This document shows, piece after piece, positions 1-39,485 of a stretch of DNA of 64,000 nucleotides. The DNA comes from Lamellibrachia satsuma (lineage: Eukaryota; Annelida; Polychaeta; Sabellida; Siboglinidae), in NCBI GenBank assembly GCA_033239005.1, contig BSQZ01000081.1, positions 181,209-245,208 of the forward strand, read 5' to 3'. The position numbers and the translations under genes were made by a program. Each line of letters opens with the position of its first letter. Position 1 is the first letter of the stretch. The notes below the pieces were generated by a model. It was not told the origin of the DNA, did not search any database, and saw nothing but the letters and a program-made list of their open reading frames with translations.

Positions 1-440
1 CTATATTAATTTTTTTTACTCAGTAATTATGCATTAATATCTATAGGGATTTTTCTTTTTTATAATTTAAAAACGGGTGAAATTAATCGACGGGTGGCTC
101 CTACGATTATTTTTTAGTCTTAGTAGGAGTCTCCCGTCCCTTATATGACATTATCTTTTTTTCCAGACCATACTCTATATTCTTACTACTTCATTTTATC
201 ACATATATGTAATATATTGTATGGTTTTTGTGTTGAATACTCTGTTTTGTTGTCTTTGGGACGAATAAATATTTCCTATTTCCTGTTTCCTGTTCACATG
301 TGTTTTAGTGCTAGAATACGACGGCAGCGCTACGTTATGCTAATGTTTACGTATCTCTTCTGAATAAATTAATTATTCATTAAACATTGCATATAATAAT
401 ATATTATATTCACATCAATACTTCTGGTCAAGTAGCGTGT
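1..440. other. AT-rich DNA without recognisable gene
   Basis: The sequence is AT-rich and reading frames are short. I see no splice-flanked coding segment, RNA gene or transposon end here. Confidence 0.5.
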
Positions 441-443
441 AGG

Positions 444-848
444 TAGTGTATGTAGCTGGTGTAGTTGTATGTAGCTGGTGAAGTTATATGCAGCTGGTGA
501 AGTTGTATGTAGCTGGTGACGTTGTATGTAGCTGGTGAAGTTGTATGTAGCTGGTGAAGTTGCCCGTAGCTGGTGAAGTTGCATGTAACTGGTGAAGTTG
601 CACGTAGCTGGTGACGACGCACATAGTTGGTGAAGTTGCACGTAGCTGGTGATGACGCATGTAACTGGTGAAGTTGCGTGTAGCTGGTGACGACGCATGT
701 AGCTGGTGACGATGCATGTAGCTGGTGAAGTTGCGTGTAGCTGGTGACGACGCATGTACCTGGTGAAGTTGCGTGTAGCAGGTGAAGTTGCATGTAGCTG
801 GTGATGTATGTAACTGGTGAAGTTGTATGTAGCTGGTTGTGGGTAATT
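444..848. repeat. 19-bp minisatellite, about 21 copies
   Basis: The unit gtagctggtgaagttgtat recurs head to tail with substitutions (aagtt/acgac, gtat/gcat/gcgt). Because 19 is not a multiple of three, the array stays open in all three minus-strand frames while cycling through the same words, so the long frames here are artefacts of the repeat and not genes. Confidence 0.95.
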
Positions 849-849
849 G

Positions 850-1370
850 GTGAAATTTTATATTCAGTGGAGTCAACATATTCATTAATCATGCGATGTC
901 AACGGTCGTGTTACATCGTTGATGGACCGTCTCGAAATGTTACTTGATATCACCTATAAATATTATATCCAGTGTCATGGGTCACCAAAATTCTGCATGT
1001 GGTCGGACAATTGTGGTCGGACAATTGTCGAGTTGATTTGTTTGGTTCAGTGCTATTTCCACAGCCCGACTGATTATTTTCTTACGTTTCTGACGCCAAC
1101 TGTTTGGCGGTGTTGAGCAGTTCACAAAAGTGGCCTACAAAATGTTGCAGGTTGTGTATGAACATGCCTGTTAATGTGTTTGAATGGCTTGTGTATGAAC
1201 ATGCCTGGTTAGTTCCTGATATCCGAAGATTACGGATATATTTCGTCCGGGTCGACATGGTCTCTGATGGCGGCAAAGGCCAAATTTTAATAACACGAGG
1301 ACCTGCTCAGTATCAGAGAAAGAAATTGTCGGGGGGGGGTCTGTTTTTCTTTCCTCCTTTTCTTTTCCTT
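850..1370. other. Non-coding interval with short direct repeats
   Basis: There are two close copies of a phrase containing gtatgaacatgcctg (about 1,155-1,215) and a doubled gtcggacaattgt (about 1,000-1,027). No gene is recognised. The left-hand reach of the LINE remnant at 1,375-1,650 may extend into this stretch but is not legible. Confidence 0.4.
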
Positions 1371-1374
1371 CACT

Positions 1375-1650
1375 GGCTTCATGCATCGCCTGTGAGGTGC
1401 ACCTCTAGCACGCCTTCCACTCGTCAGTTCCCCAGAGAAAACTGCCTTGGGATGCGACCTGCCCAGTGAAGCGGGTGTTGCAGTATGATCGATATTTAAT
1501 ACTGGAGATGTTAGCTCGTTGAAGAACAGCAATGTCCTGCCACTTGATGTTGAATATAGTTCGGAGGCTCCACTTGGTGTGAATATGGTACAGGACTCGT
1601 GACTGCTGCACACAGAAACGTTGATATAAGCTGGATGAATACATCTATGT
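1375..1650 (-). mobile_element. LINE reverse transcriptase C-terminal remnant
   Basis: The minus strand, read across frames, gives FNIKWQDIAVLQRANISS followed by a frameshift into FTGQ, and then VFSGELTSGRRARGAP. This order (LR.I..IKWQD, a short spacer, RW.GH-like, PK..F.GEL..G.R..G.P) is the conserved tail found at the C terminus of many endonuclease/reverse-transcriptase LINE proteins. At least one frameshift separates the pieces and no catalytic domain remains. It is a dead fragment. The clade cannot be assigned from this much sequence. Confidence 0.6.
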
Positions 1651-1718
1651 GAAATGGCCAGTTGAAAAACCTGTCAATGTTCTAGCAGCATGAATGTTTA
1701 GCTTCAGAATGCGAAGCG

Positions 1719-2357
1719 TCATCCACCGTCTGACTTCTCCAATGCAGTATGTGAGTCGCCTCGCTGTTTCCCGAACATCATCCGCCTATTTATGGTTGTG
1801 TAGTTCATGCCTTCTGAATATGACTTGCATTGGGGTGGTTTGTATCGTGTACAAATACCAGGTCCAAGGACCGAGCCACGTGGTACATGGCGTACACCAA
1901 ACTGTGGCACACAGTGTACACCACACTGCAGAGGGATATACTCAGATGTTATCGAGTCAGTCTGGAAGAGATGGGTGCGATCTTTCAAATAGTGTTTTGT
2001 GTCAACAAGCTCATTGCTAGCGGCTTGTGTGCGAACAACAAGAAAAGGGATTTGTGCTGAGCTTTCCTGTAGTTCACGTAGAAAGTTGATATTTGGGTTT
2101 ATTAAAATAAAATTCTGCTTAATTATTGCAGAAGGTAAATAAGTAGAATTAGTACAATGTTCAACAGTTATCCCAACAAATTCCCCAAAATTACTGCAAA
2201 ATGTTAATGTCCTTGAGGTTTTAGTTAACATAGAAACATTATCTTTGAGGATTTTTCTGAAACCATTTGTCTTCTGAAGTGTAACTAATGTTGCTGCATT
2301 GACTCTCAAAGAAACATCACTACTGCCGTGACTAGAGAGAAACTGTAGCCTTGACAC
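1719..2357 (-). other. Unassigned open frame of 212 codons
   Basis: The minus strand is open for 212 codons in AT-rich, otherwise stop-rich DNA, which is longer than expected by chance. I recognise no domain, no signal peptide and no repeat that would explain the openness. It lies downstream of the GOLM-like gene on the same strand and next to a LINE remnant, so it could be decayed transposon sequence or an unspliced exon. I do not assign a function. Confidence 0.15.
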
Positions 2358-2372
2358 GCTTCAATCTTTATT
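2098..2372 (-). terminator. Candidate polyadenylation signals for the GOLM-like gene
   Basis: On the minus strand, AATAAA hexamers lie at 2,372-2,367 and 2,103-2,098. They are the first canonical hexamers I find downstream of the stop codon at 4,652. Use of either would imply a 3' UTR of about 2.3-2.6 kb. This is inference from hexamers only. A variant signal nearer the stop codon is equally possible. Confidence 0.15.
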
Positions 2373-3415
2373 ACAGGTGTTCTTAAGAATATCACAAATA
2401 AGCTACAAGTGCATACTTTTATGATTAGGGCAACATACCATTTCTGCATAATTGTTTTTTGCGGTGTGCACAAACGTTTCCCATATACTAAATGCATAAA
2501 CTGGCAGCCTAGACATTTATGCATAACATGTCTGGATTGTGTCAACCAATATACAACTAAAACCTAATTACCCTGCTATAGCAAGAATCAGCCAAATAAC
2601 AACCTGTTACTCTACATATACAAACTTATGCTAGCAAAAATATATATGTGTAGCAGCATTGTACCGTAAATTAGATAATTGTAATTAATATTATACATTT
2701 TAATCATTTAACATAAAACTTTACAGAATATCAAAGAATAAAAAAATAAAATGTGATTGTGAGTTTAACTATTCAGGAGATGACATACAGATGAAAATTG
2801 TTTTCTGGTAAGAGGAAAACAAGTAAACTTTTTTAATGTATCCTTTTATAACCAGCCAGACCAGAGAAACAATTTAGGCAGAGACCACTGTTATTTTCTC
2901 ATTTGTCAAATGGTGAAGTTACCGCTGAACCAATCCAGAACACCAGTGATGGAATGTAATTGATAAACAAAGAAAAATTGTGCAACAATACAACAAAGGG
3001 CAAAAACAGATCTGCTACATATAAAAATAGAGAAACAGACAAGAGCAACACGATTTATGAGACAAACAAACACACTGGTTATCAGTGCTATAAACGAATA
3101 CTAATACTTGCATTTAAAATATCAATAGAATACTTATACCATTTAAACCTAATACATGAGAACAGTGTTTATATTCAGCTTGCTTACTTCTGCTTACTTA
3201 TTTAATAGAGATCCGTCTAATAAATGATACAACACTGCATACTTGGAAACACAGCTACGTTATCTCTAGCTACTCCTACTAACCAGCATAATTTCTCTGG
3301 CAACCCTTTTTCCCCCAGTAGTGCATGACTAAAAACCATTGAGTTCTGTTTTCACTGCTACCCCCTTGCATATGTCACCTTGGAATGGTTCCTCATATTA
3401 ATCGCAGTCTGACAC
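2373..3415. other. AT-rich interval, nothing recognised
   Basis: No coding, RNA or transposon signature is seen. It may be 3' UTR or intergenic DNA of the minus-strand gene. Confidence 0.4.
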
Positions 3416-3417
3416 AT

Positions 3418-3510
3418 GCATACAGTTGTACACACGCACACAGTTGTACACGTGCACGCACGCATACATGCACGCACACATGCACGCACGCACGCACACA
3501 CACAGTTGTG
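3418..3510. repeat. Imperfect CA/ACGC microsatellite
   Basis: Alternating acac, acgc and atgc tetranucleotides run through the interval, for example gcacgcacgcacacac. Confidence 0.85.
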
Positions 3511-4650
3511 CACACTATCTAATTCATGATAAGCATGGCCAACAAACACACGCATGTAACAAAAATGCTAAGGTAGATAGTAAGTTGTTAGTAACTAACA
3601 TATATGAGATCCATGGTAGGTCTTTAGGAAGTAATGTGTAATGTGGTTTACAGTTATACCGTAATTAGAAAGTAGTGTAACAAGGTTTACTGTTGATATG
3701 TGAAGCAGCAGAAAACATGACCAACTTCTCCGAAATTGCACCTAGATATAGATGACGGTGAAATGACAATAAAAAAATACAACTTTTCACAGTCAGTGCC
3801 ATGTATGCATACACCAATCAGACAGACCAAGCATGACACCAAGACATTTTAGTGTCATATAAATAAACACACATTAGTTATCACAAGTTTTGTTGGAAAT
3901 AATCTGATCCACAAAGGACACCAGACTTCCTTGTGTTAACCATAATAGCCAACCCCCAACACCAGCACAAAGCAGTGTAACAATAACGTATGGATTATGC
4001 AAAAGGAATGTTATCATCAGGCCACAGTCTGTCTAACGTTAATGTTTACTCGTGTTTGAAAATATTATTTCTAAGCAGCAAGAACGAATTGCAGTACCTG
4101 CAAAAGCACCGCTTCCCCAAAACACAAGCATTTCAGTAGAGGTTTGAGACATTCACAGCAAACAGATAGGAACACGCTGCGAGTCAATGATAACAAAACA
4201 CCAGAACCGAAGTAAAAGAACTGTCTAAAGAGTAGAAACAATGGCGACTGGGCCACAGACCAAACCTCACAGCAGGGCAATATCCTGCATTCTTTACCAG
4301 CGTTGTTTGTATGGACAGTAGGCATATACCAACCCTCTACATTATGCTTGTATTACATAAGACCAAGTCCAAATTGTCAGCCTGTTGACAGAACAACATT
4401 ACGTTGTCACAGTATGATATTTTGTAAAACATAGCTATGTCTCGACTACACATATTCTGCAATGACATTTATGAGACAAACTCCTTGTAAGACTGCAAAT
4501 AGTATCACTCAGAAGACCTGTGAACTATGGCAGTCTGAGTCGTCCAACACCAGTCCACACAGAGTCCCTCGTGAAAGAAAGACCACTTCACACAATGCGC
4601 CATTGTATCCCTCCGCCATCACCAGACACACTTTACTGGCCTCTGGCCTC
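3511..4650. other. Downstream flank of the GOLM-like gene
   Basis: Immediately downstream (on the minus strand) of the last coding exon. Frames are short and unremarkable. This is probably 3' UTR or downstream flank. Confidence 0.35.
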
Positions 4651-4651
4651 T

Positions 4652-31918
<27,267 letters not shown>

Positions 31919-32260
31919 CTTTTCTTCTGACATGTACTCGCCGCTTACAACCTCGACGAATACAGTAGAACGCTTCGTTGATTTCACTGCAACACGCATT
32001 ACATATAAATAAGTACATGTATTCCGAACACACAGTAGTTAATCGTACACGTCATTATTTTAGGTGCCTTGAATTACTGTTTTTCACAGTTAAATGCTGT
32101 CATGGAACTAAATTGAATGGATTTGGTACGTACCAAAACAAAGCCGACAGTATGCTACGTCGCAGTGACAACGACAACAGCGCACAGTGTGCAATCTAGC
32201 GCACCGACGCCGAACGAATGGCTTTAGGGCGTGGCAGAAGACACGTGTGCAACTGCGGTG
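31919..32260 (-). promoter_or_regulatory. Likely 5' UTR and promoter region of the GOLM-like gene
   Basis: The DNA upstream of the start codon is richer in CpG than its surroundings, especially 32,150-32,250 (gcgcaccgacgccgaacg). I see no convincing TATA box. The region is assigned by position and composition only. An upstream in-frame ATG at 31,999 lies within it. Confidence 0.35.
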
Positions 32261-32830
32261 GGCTAGCAACAACTAACACAATAATCGAATATTATGTTCT
32301 TACAGAGGAAAGTTAGTATTATTAGGGATAGTTAACCGTCCGAGTTAGAAATGCGGGTGTCTTGCATAGACCTATAGCGTATGTACTATGCTGCAACTCG
32401 CAGCCTAAACTAAACTAAAGTTAAACATGTCATTGCCAACATAATGATAATAGACATGTATATAGGTGTGTTCGAATAACATGCACGTTCAATTATTGGG
32501 TGGTACCATGTTGCTGCTGTAGTTTCCCGGGAAACATGGGTGGCTCAACTAACACCGCCTTCCCATACTGAACAAAAGAACGCTATATATTTTTTACCTA
32601 CCATATATACGTACATGGCCCAGGCCATGGGGCTCGGGAGTTCGAGCGAACCCCCCCTTTTAAAAGAATTTGTAACGTTTTTCAGAAATCATCCTATATA
32701 TTAATTGCTGATTGCTTACCTGTATTCCCAAAAGGCTTTTTAAAAGACCGGTGACGGGCCTGACATGTAGTATACTTAGATGTTAATATAATAAAAGCCT
32801 GTATAACATATTCGGATATAATTAACGATA
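32261..32830. other. Intergenic DNA, nothing recognised
   Basis: Contains a small inverted phrase (gctcgggagttcgagcgaac). No gene signature. Confidence 0.4.
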
Positions 32831-32833
32831 GTT

Positions 32834-32895
32834 GCATTCACCAGGTGGCGACACAATCTACATAGTCATTAAATGTGATCTCATCACGTCCCCTC
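32834..32895. repeat. Possible LTR remnant, left
   Basis: About 60 bp centred on ggtggcgacacaatctac, continuing to cattaaatgtgat, is repeated in the same orientation at 35,400-35,462, on the other side of the gypsy coding remnant. It is compatible with decayed LTR edges, but the full LTR length cannot be traced. Confidence 0.4.
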
Positions 32896-33199
32896 TAGAC
32901 TTGAGCCAAGTGTTTGGTTTTTCACATCATCTCATAGTCTCTGAACTTAACTGGTGGGCTTACTGGACGCCCTGAACTTGCGACGGTCACCGGCACATTG
33001 GCGTATGCTGACACACGGCGGCACATTGCGTGTACGGCTATTGACGGTACGCTGCATGGGACGTGACGATTGTTGGTACACTTTGCGGAGGAGACGTGAC
33101 GCCGTGCAAACCTCTCTCTTGTGCACCGTGGTTGTCTACACCTGTGTTATCTCAACACTGTTGTCTGCGTTTTCCGGGGTCGTGCTTACATTTTTCCGT

Positions 33200-35300
33200 C
33201 TATGACGAAGGCGAAGCAGCATTCGTTATGGCCTATTGGGAGCATCGATCATCGATTTATTTGTTATGGTCGGATTGAATTGTGATGTGTCTTCCAAACA
33301 CGCACTGATAACATCTTTCGCAAGCAAATACGATTGCCAAAAGTTCTTTTTCAATTTGTGCATAGTTATGCTCTGTACTGGTGAGTGTTCGTGAGGCGAA
33401 GCACACTGGCTTGCCATCTTGCATTAGTACTGAGCCCAGCCCACTTTCTGACTACTTGGCTGACATCATAGTATGCGAACGTCGGGGTTGACGTTGTGAG
33501 TTCTCTGATTTTGTTAATAGCATCTTCATGCTGTTTGAGCCAACACCACTCAACGTCCTTGTGCTCGAGCTGTCGAAGTGGTTCACATACCTTTGACGTA
33601 TGTGGTAGGAACTTAACAAGACAACTGACCATGCCGATAATTCGTTTGAGTGTTGTTACACCTGTAGGAATTAACATCTTCATGGTGGCCTCTACATTGA
33701 ACTGATCTACCCTGAGTGCCTCATCAGTGAGCATATGTCCAACGAGCGTGCCTCCGAACCCGATGCACAAGAAGTCGTCGGCTACGATTTCTACTCCTTG
33801 AGTGATTCGGCCAGTTCGTGTGCACGACGTTGCCAATCCTTTGGTGCATTCGTAGCCAGCGGTATCGCCCAAATGGTATATTAAACGTCGTCAGGTAGCT
33901 TGAATCGTCGTGTGGTTTGACTTGCCAAAACCCTGATTTAGCGTCAAGAACTGAGAATACTTTGGCATTGGTGAGTCTTCTTGCGAAATCTTCGAGTGTA
34001 GGCAGCGATGTGTCGCCCTGTTGAGGTCACGTGGGTCCAATCAAATCGTTTGTGTTCTTTTCCCGCACTGCAATCATGCTCGATACCCACTGAGTTGATT
34101 CAGTAACAGGAACAATGACTCCGCCCCCCCCCCCACCCACCCTGCGTGTTAGTTTATTCTTCACATCTTCTCGTAAGGCACCCAGAACTCTGCGGGGTGG
34201 ATGCACAACTGGTTTGACACTTGGATCGACTTGTATTCTGTAGCTGCCGGCAAGGCAACCCAGTCCCTCGAATGCTAAGTGTGGCTTATATCTTCATTTG
34301 CTGGACGATATTTGTCAGACTTTGGCTGTGCCTGCGACTCTGCGCTGTTTCCAACTTTGGTGGCTGTCATTACCATTGTCTAGTTTCTGTTTGTCTGTTC
34401 TCGTCATAACTGCATTGATTGCATCACATTCGTTTATCTGGATTAAATCAAGATCCAGACATGACTGCAAGCTCCAAAGTGGAACAACATTGGCAAACAC
34501 AATGGCAAAATACATCTTTCTGTACGTGCTTTTCCGGTGCACTTGCAGGCGTACCAGTTCTAACGCTCTGACTTCTGACTTGCTATGTATGATGAATCTA
34601 ATGTTCGTCTTTCCCAATTTTACTGCACGAATCATCTGCTGTGGCACACACTTAGTCCTGATAAGGCAGGATGTCCGTCGACCATCCTGTGTCTATGTGA
34701 AATGACACATTGACTCTGTCATTTTATGGTCACTGCCCACTGTTTGGATGGTCGCGTTTTCGAAATCTTGGCATTGTGATTTAATTTGTCACACGCATGG
34801 CAGGTGACACTTATCCTTTCATCTAGGATGTGCCCCCTGCTGCATACTGACCGCCACTCACCAGGAGGTATTGTACGTCTGTTACTGATGAGTGTGCTGT
34901 ACTTGCCTGTACTAGCACTGCTGTGTATCTTTCTTGCAACTTTCGTATTTGCACCATACTGAGATTTGGCTGGCGATTTGTTGGTCGGCGTCTTGTGCCT
35001 GACGTATTCATGTTCACCGCGTTACCGCTTCCGTGAAAAAAAGTGACTTTACGAGTCTTTAACATGTCTATGCATGTTTCTAAGTCGAGCTTCCCAAAGT
35101 ACTTCCATTCGCGCTTGAAACGTTTCTACGATTCGCCTCTGTTTTTGAGCGTCAGCGGATCAGGCACATTTGCTGTGAGTCCCGTACTTATCTCTGTGAA
35201 TTGAACTTCACGACACCATGAAACGTTTAGTCCGATGTATAACTACGAGAATGTTTGGTTAATCAAACATCGTTTTATTACACCGACTCAGACACAGACA
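33200..35300 (-). mobile_element. Degenerate Ty3/gypsy retrotransposon
   Basis: On the minus strand, and in several frames, a gag-like Cys/His remnant lies near 34,760. It is followed by reverse transcriptase pieces LPTLEDFARRL, VFSVLDAKSGFWQV, TTFNIPFGRYRWLRM and VADDFLCIGF (the DD pair is intact). Then comes the linker TLKRIIGMVSCLVKFLPH, then CEPLRQLEHKDVEWCWLK, and an RNase H start (EKELLAIVFACERC, FGRHITIQSDH). Integrase is not found: the element breaks off near 33,240. There are many frameshifts and stops. This is a dead fossil of a Ty3/gypsy element. Confidence 0.85.
33366..33872 (-). pseudogene. Ty3/gypsy reverse transcriptase-RNase H fragment, 168 codons
   Basis: The longest surviving frame of the gypsy remnant. 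It covers the catalytic VADD box, the palm/thumb, the connection and the first RNase H residues. The N-terminal part of this frame is out of register with the true reverse transcriptase frame (a frameshift near 33,840), and the C-terminal end shifts again near 33,370. Confidence 0.75.
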
Positions 35301-35399
35301 TGACCACAAGACAACGACAGTGTAGGCCAAATATTCTACAGTAATATAATATCTTTGGTGTTGGCTTTGTAATTGCCACTGGCTCGTATTAGACCAATG

Positions 35400-35462
35400 T
35401 TACATTCGCTAGGTGGCGACACAATCTACCTACTTGCATTAAAATGTGATATCGTCAGTCTC
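35400..35462. repeat. Possible LTR remnant, right
   Basis: Begins tgttacattcgctaggtgg and shares about 60 bp with 32,834-32,895. The TGTTAC start would suit an LTR border. The two copies diverge after this stretch. Confidence 0.4.
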
Positions 35463-36325
35463 AAGACATCCCTCTGTCCGTGGCAAGTAGTATTGGACAA
35501 AGCATACATTGGAACTAGTGTCAATGTAAAGAGGGGTCTCACCCTCCCAGCTCCCACTAGTCTCGCTTATCAGACTCTCGCTCGGCGTCGTGAATCCGCC
35601 GAGAAGAGAGTTTGGCAGCAGAGACGTGGTCTCGTTGTTACACACTGTTGCCACTCTATTTTGTGTAGGCGTTCCTGTGAAGCGCCGGCAGCTAATCAGC
35701 GTCAATATTGTAGACGATACACTAAATTTGTTTGCCTGATTTAACTTTTCAGCCGGACAGTTGTATCGTTACTGTCAATATAATCAAAGTTTCAAGTTAA
35801 TTCGAATTGCATCGTATAAACAGTTAACAGTTAACTCTTATTTTATGAATTTGCCAAATGCCCGAATGACATCGTTATTAGCTAATTATGCATGCACCCA
35901 GAATATTGATGCATATATTTTTGTCACAACGAAAAGCACACTACATCCAGGCGAACATGTCTTCGACAAACGGTGGCGCCATAGCGCGGAACTTAGACAA
36001 TCGAGGCTTATCTCCCACCAGTTTTTAGGACCAACTTATCAGTTCCTGCCATACATTCTCTCGAATTAGTAGGGCCTATTTACTACCAACTATTTTTTCC
36101 ACTATCAAATGTCTTTGATAGCTGTTGAAGCAATTAATGTAGACTCAACTAGTCAATCCAATTATAACCATGTTATATCATGCAATCGTGTTAATCCTAG
36201 AAATAAGTGTCTTATTAAATCGTTGCAATAGGTTGGCATTTTTTTGCTGTTTTCACACATTTTTCACCCCTGCTTATTGCCCCGCTGATAAAATGGAAAT
36301 CTGAAAGTCATGCTTCCATCCATCC
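35463..36325. other. Intergenic DNA, nothing recognised
   Basis: No repeats with a clear period and no domain-bearing frame are seen. Confidence 0.35.
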
Positions 36326-36440
36326 CGATATGTTTACACTGCCAGCAAGCCTAGATTTGTTTACACTGCCAGCAAGCCTAGATTTGTTTACACTGCCAGC
36401 AAGCCTAGATATGTTTACACTGCCAGCAAGCCTAGATCCA
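36326..36440. repeat. 27-bp minisatellite, 4 copies
   Basis: The unit tgtttacactgccagcaagc plus ctagatt is repeated four times with almost no change. Confidence 0.93.
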
Positions 36441-36866
36441 CCCGTGTCAGTCAACATGCACGTGTTTCGACCAGAATGCCAACAGGCCACTGCCTACAAA
36501 TTCTGTACATTTTGATGAAGATGATGATGACGACGATGATGATGGACACAAGAAAATAATATACAGTATAGGTCACGATATTAATGCATATGCTATACAG
36601 CGGTCGAAGAGCAAGTATATGCTATGTTTCTCCTAAACTACTGGTTGGTGACAACTCGATCGGAATATGAATGCTATAGGCCGGCTAACCAATGACAAAA
36701 TGTAATACACATTTGTACGGCTTTATACAGAATTTCCAGTAAAAAAATTAGGAATTAAAAAAATGTGTTAGGTGTTGCCACTGGACTAACACGTGACACG
36801 CTGCCACCCCCGGGACCACGTGACACAGTGGCTGACACTATAGAATAAGGTTTATGTTTGCGACAA

Positions 36867-37549
36867 TCAAGTGTTGATCGTGCTTTGGATAGTCGATAGT
36901 AGCATTTTAAGGATGTGAGCATTAGGCCATGACCCTCTTTTGACTTTGGGATACGATTCATTCGTGAATAATCTGTTGAAGAACAACATGGCGTAAACGA
37001 CAATTAACTGCAGTGAATGCTTGCTTTTACTTATCTTCTTCGTGTCCAGGTTTGGCACATTTGGCCTGCACAAGAGTTCGTCAGTTCCCTCTATCTTCCA
37101 ATGGCTCTCCTTGCCGTTATGCATCATGTTAGCCCAGCAGCCTTAAGTTCTTCTTCCATGTTGTTTTGGTATGCCCCCTTTCCCTTCCATTTGTGGTCCA
37201 AGTCAACGCTGTTTCTTCTGGTCCACTTCCAAAGCAGTTTCCACCGGTCCACTTCCTTCTGAAGACATGAATTTACGCCACAATGTTTTTTAAGAAGCTT
37301 ATAGCATACACATTTGAAATTCAGTTGATTGCCACCTGGAGTTGCTGCAATCGGGTATTTTAGTGGTTTAATACCACCAGTGTCAATAGCAAAGCTTGAA
37401 AGTAAGGACGGGGGTAGGGATAGATAGTAGTCCATTTTATCAACATATATATCTGCTAACCATAACAAATCATTGGAAAGGTATTTGAATACACTTTCAA
37501 ACGGTGTTGCCGTTAACATATATTTATGCAAGAATGATGTCATTATCAC
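36867..37549 (-). pseudogene. Two adjoining open frames, possible transposon C-terminal remnant
   Basis: The minus-strand frames at 37,549-37,124 (141 codons) and 37,127-36,867 (86 codons) adjoin. The first ends HKWKGKGAYQNNMEEELKAA. A segment reading NQLNFKCVCYKLLKKHC recurs in recognisable form on the plus strand near 40,925 ([17 protein letters not shown]). Nucleotides from the same block also recur inverted at about 37,630-37,675. Dispersed copies suggest mobile DNA. I could not name the family. Confidence 0.35.
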
Positions 37550-38454
37550 ATCATACCTGAACTATATCACATAAATTACCATTTTAGCCATAGGCCAGAT
37601 AGGGAACCCTACAAGTGAATCCCACGTAGGGAATTTACACCACAATGTTTTCTAGGAAGTTATAGCAAACATGTATGGACAATTTGCTAAGAAACTGCAG
37701 GTTCAGTGTGTCCAGATCAGATACGCCAGCACCTAGAAATCCAGTTGACTTGACTATTGAACAGACGATCAATCGCCATGTGAAATCCAGGGGAGGCATC
37801 ATTGGATTCAGCAGATACTATCCAGCCTATTACCGATGGTGTATGACCAGACATGCCAGAGCAGGCTACGTAGAAACCGCATTGGAGGTGGCAGGTATGA
37901 CATGTTCTGAAGACACGGCACACAAAGACCTGTGGCCATCAGATATCAGATGTGGCGAGAAAGATCTTCAGACATTGCTTTCCACAATTTCATAAATCCA
38001 TTTGAAGTTGAGGTCAAGAAAGATCTGTTTAGCATTTCTTCTGGCGCATGCACCCCATATGAAGTTGTGAATGATATCTTGAATGCTGAAGTTTGCCTGG
38101 CAAAGCAGCATTCACAACCTTTATTCAGAAGAGGCTTGTTGCCAAAACTCTCAAATTTCATGCACCTCTTCCAAGGACGTCCTTAAAGATGTTTAGTTCT
38201 CTTGAAAAAGCCTTGAAGCTAAAGTAATCGAAGATGAAGATAGTCCAAATATCTGCACAACGGAATCTATTTGGACAGCTGAAGACAACAACCTTAGTCT
38301 ACAGAAGGTACTACAATATCCACTTCGTTCGGTCCCATGGGCTTTAGCTACATCGGATGGGCTTCCAGTAAAGAGAGACAAGGCCAAACTGATGCTCCAA
38401 CTTGAAGATGATGCCGCGCTGGTTCGCCATCCTTGCCTTGACGACTTGGGTGCG

Positions 38455-38985
38455 TACGTCGTTGACGGGAACGCCCTACTGCAGGCACTCACTGCTCTGT
38501 CTCAGACATACGTAGTTGACGGGAACGCCCTACTGCAGCACTCACTGCTCTGTCTCAGACATACGTCGTTGACGGGAACGTCCTACTGCAGCACTCACTG
38601 CTCTGTTTCAGACATACGTAGTTGACGGGAACGCCCTACTGCAGCACTCACTGCTCTGTCTCATACATACGTCGTTGACGGGAACGTCCTACTGCAGCAC
38701 TCACTGCTCTGTTTCAGACATACGTAGTTGACGGGAACGCCATACTGCAGCACTCACTGCTCTGTCTCATACATACGTAGTTGACGGGAACGTTCTACTG
38801 CAGCACTCACTGCTCTGTCTCAGACATACGTAGTTGACGGGAACGCCCTACTGCAGGACTCACTGCTCTGTCTCAGACATACGTAGTTGACGGGAACGCC
38901 CTACTGCAGCACTCACTGCTCTGTCTCAGACATACGTAGTTGACGGGAACGTTCTACTGCAGCACTCACTGCTCTGTCTCAGACA
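38455..38985. repeat. 53-bp minisatellite (one 54-bp plus nine 53-bp units) inside the pseudogene
   Basis: The first unit is 54 bp and in frame (YVVDGNALLQALTALSQT). The following nine lack one G (gcagcactc instead of gcaggcactc). The total of 531 bp is exactly 54 + 9 x 53, and coding similarity resumes directly after it with FGELSEKV in the same frame as before the array. In the array itself the frame is lost. Confidence 0.93.
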
Positions 38986-39339
38986 TTTGGAGAGTTGTCT
39001 GAGAAAGTGTTCAGCTTGCTGCCCAAGTTGAAGAGGATGGACTTTGTGACCGACACCTACAAGGACAACTCAATCAAGTCAGCTGAAAGAAGACGACGAG
39101 GATGAACTTCGGGTGCATACCTCGTTAAAGGTCCATCAACAAAGCTGCCAAAAGAATGGAAATCATTCCTATCAAACAATGACAACAAGACACATTTGAT
39201 CAGGCTTCTGCTATCAGAGTGGCAAAAGGCAAAGTATGCTGCACAACTCCAGGGTCGTCAGATCTTCTTTGTCTGCGGGGACAGGTGTATCTCATGGACA
39301 TCAGCTGATGGCATCACTGTAGAAAGTTCTCCCGTCCCA

Positions 39340-39485
39340 GCACTCTCCCCGTCCCAGCACTCTCCCCGTCCCAGCACTCTCCTCGTCTCGGGAAGAAACC
39401 AACACACGAATCATGTTACACTGTTTCCATGTAGCTATATCATGTTACACTGTTTCCATGTAGCTATATCATGTTACACTGTTTC
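39340..39485. repeat. Two short arrays: 16 bp x 4 and 29 bp x 3
   Basis: cccgtcccagcactct repeats about four times (39,340-39,395). It is followed by three copies of a unit containing catgttacactgtttccatg plus tagctat. Both interrupt the pseudogene just after its FFVCGDRC segment. Confidence 0.85.

Noticed and set aside
34100..34145. C-rich run as a functional polypyrimidine or G-quadruplex site
   Set aside because: A single homopolymer-like run inside a dead gypsy element. No second G or C run sets up a quadruplex.
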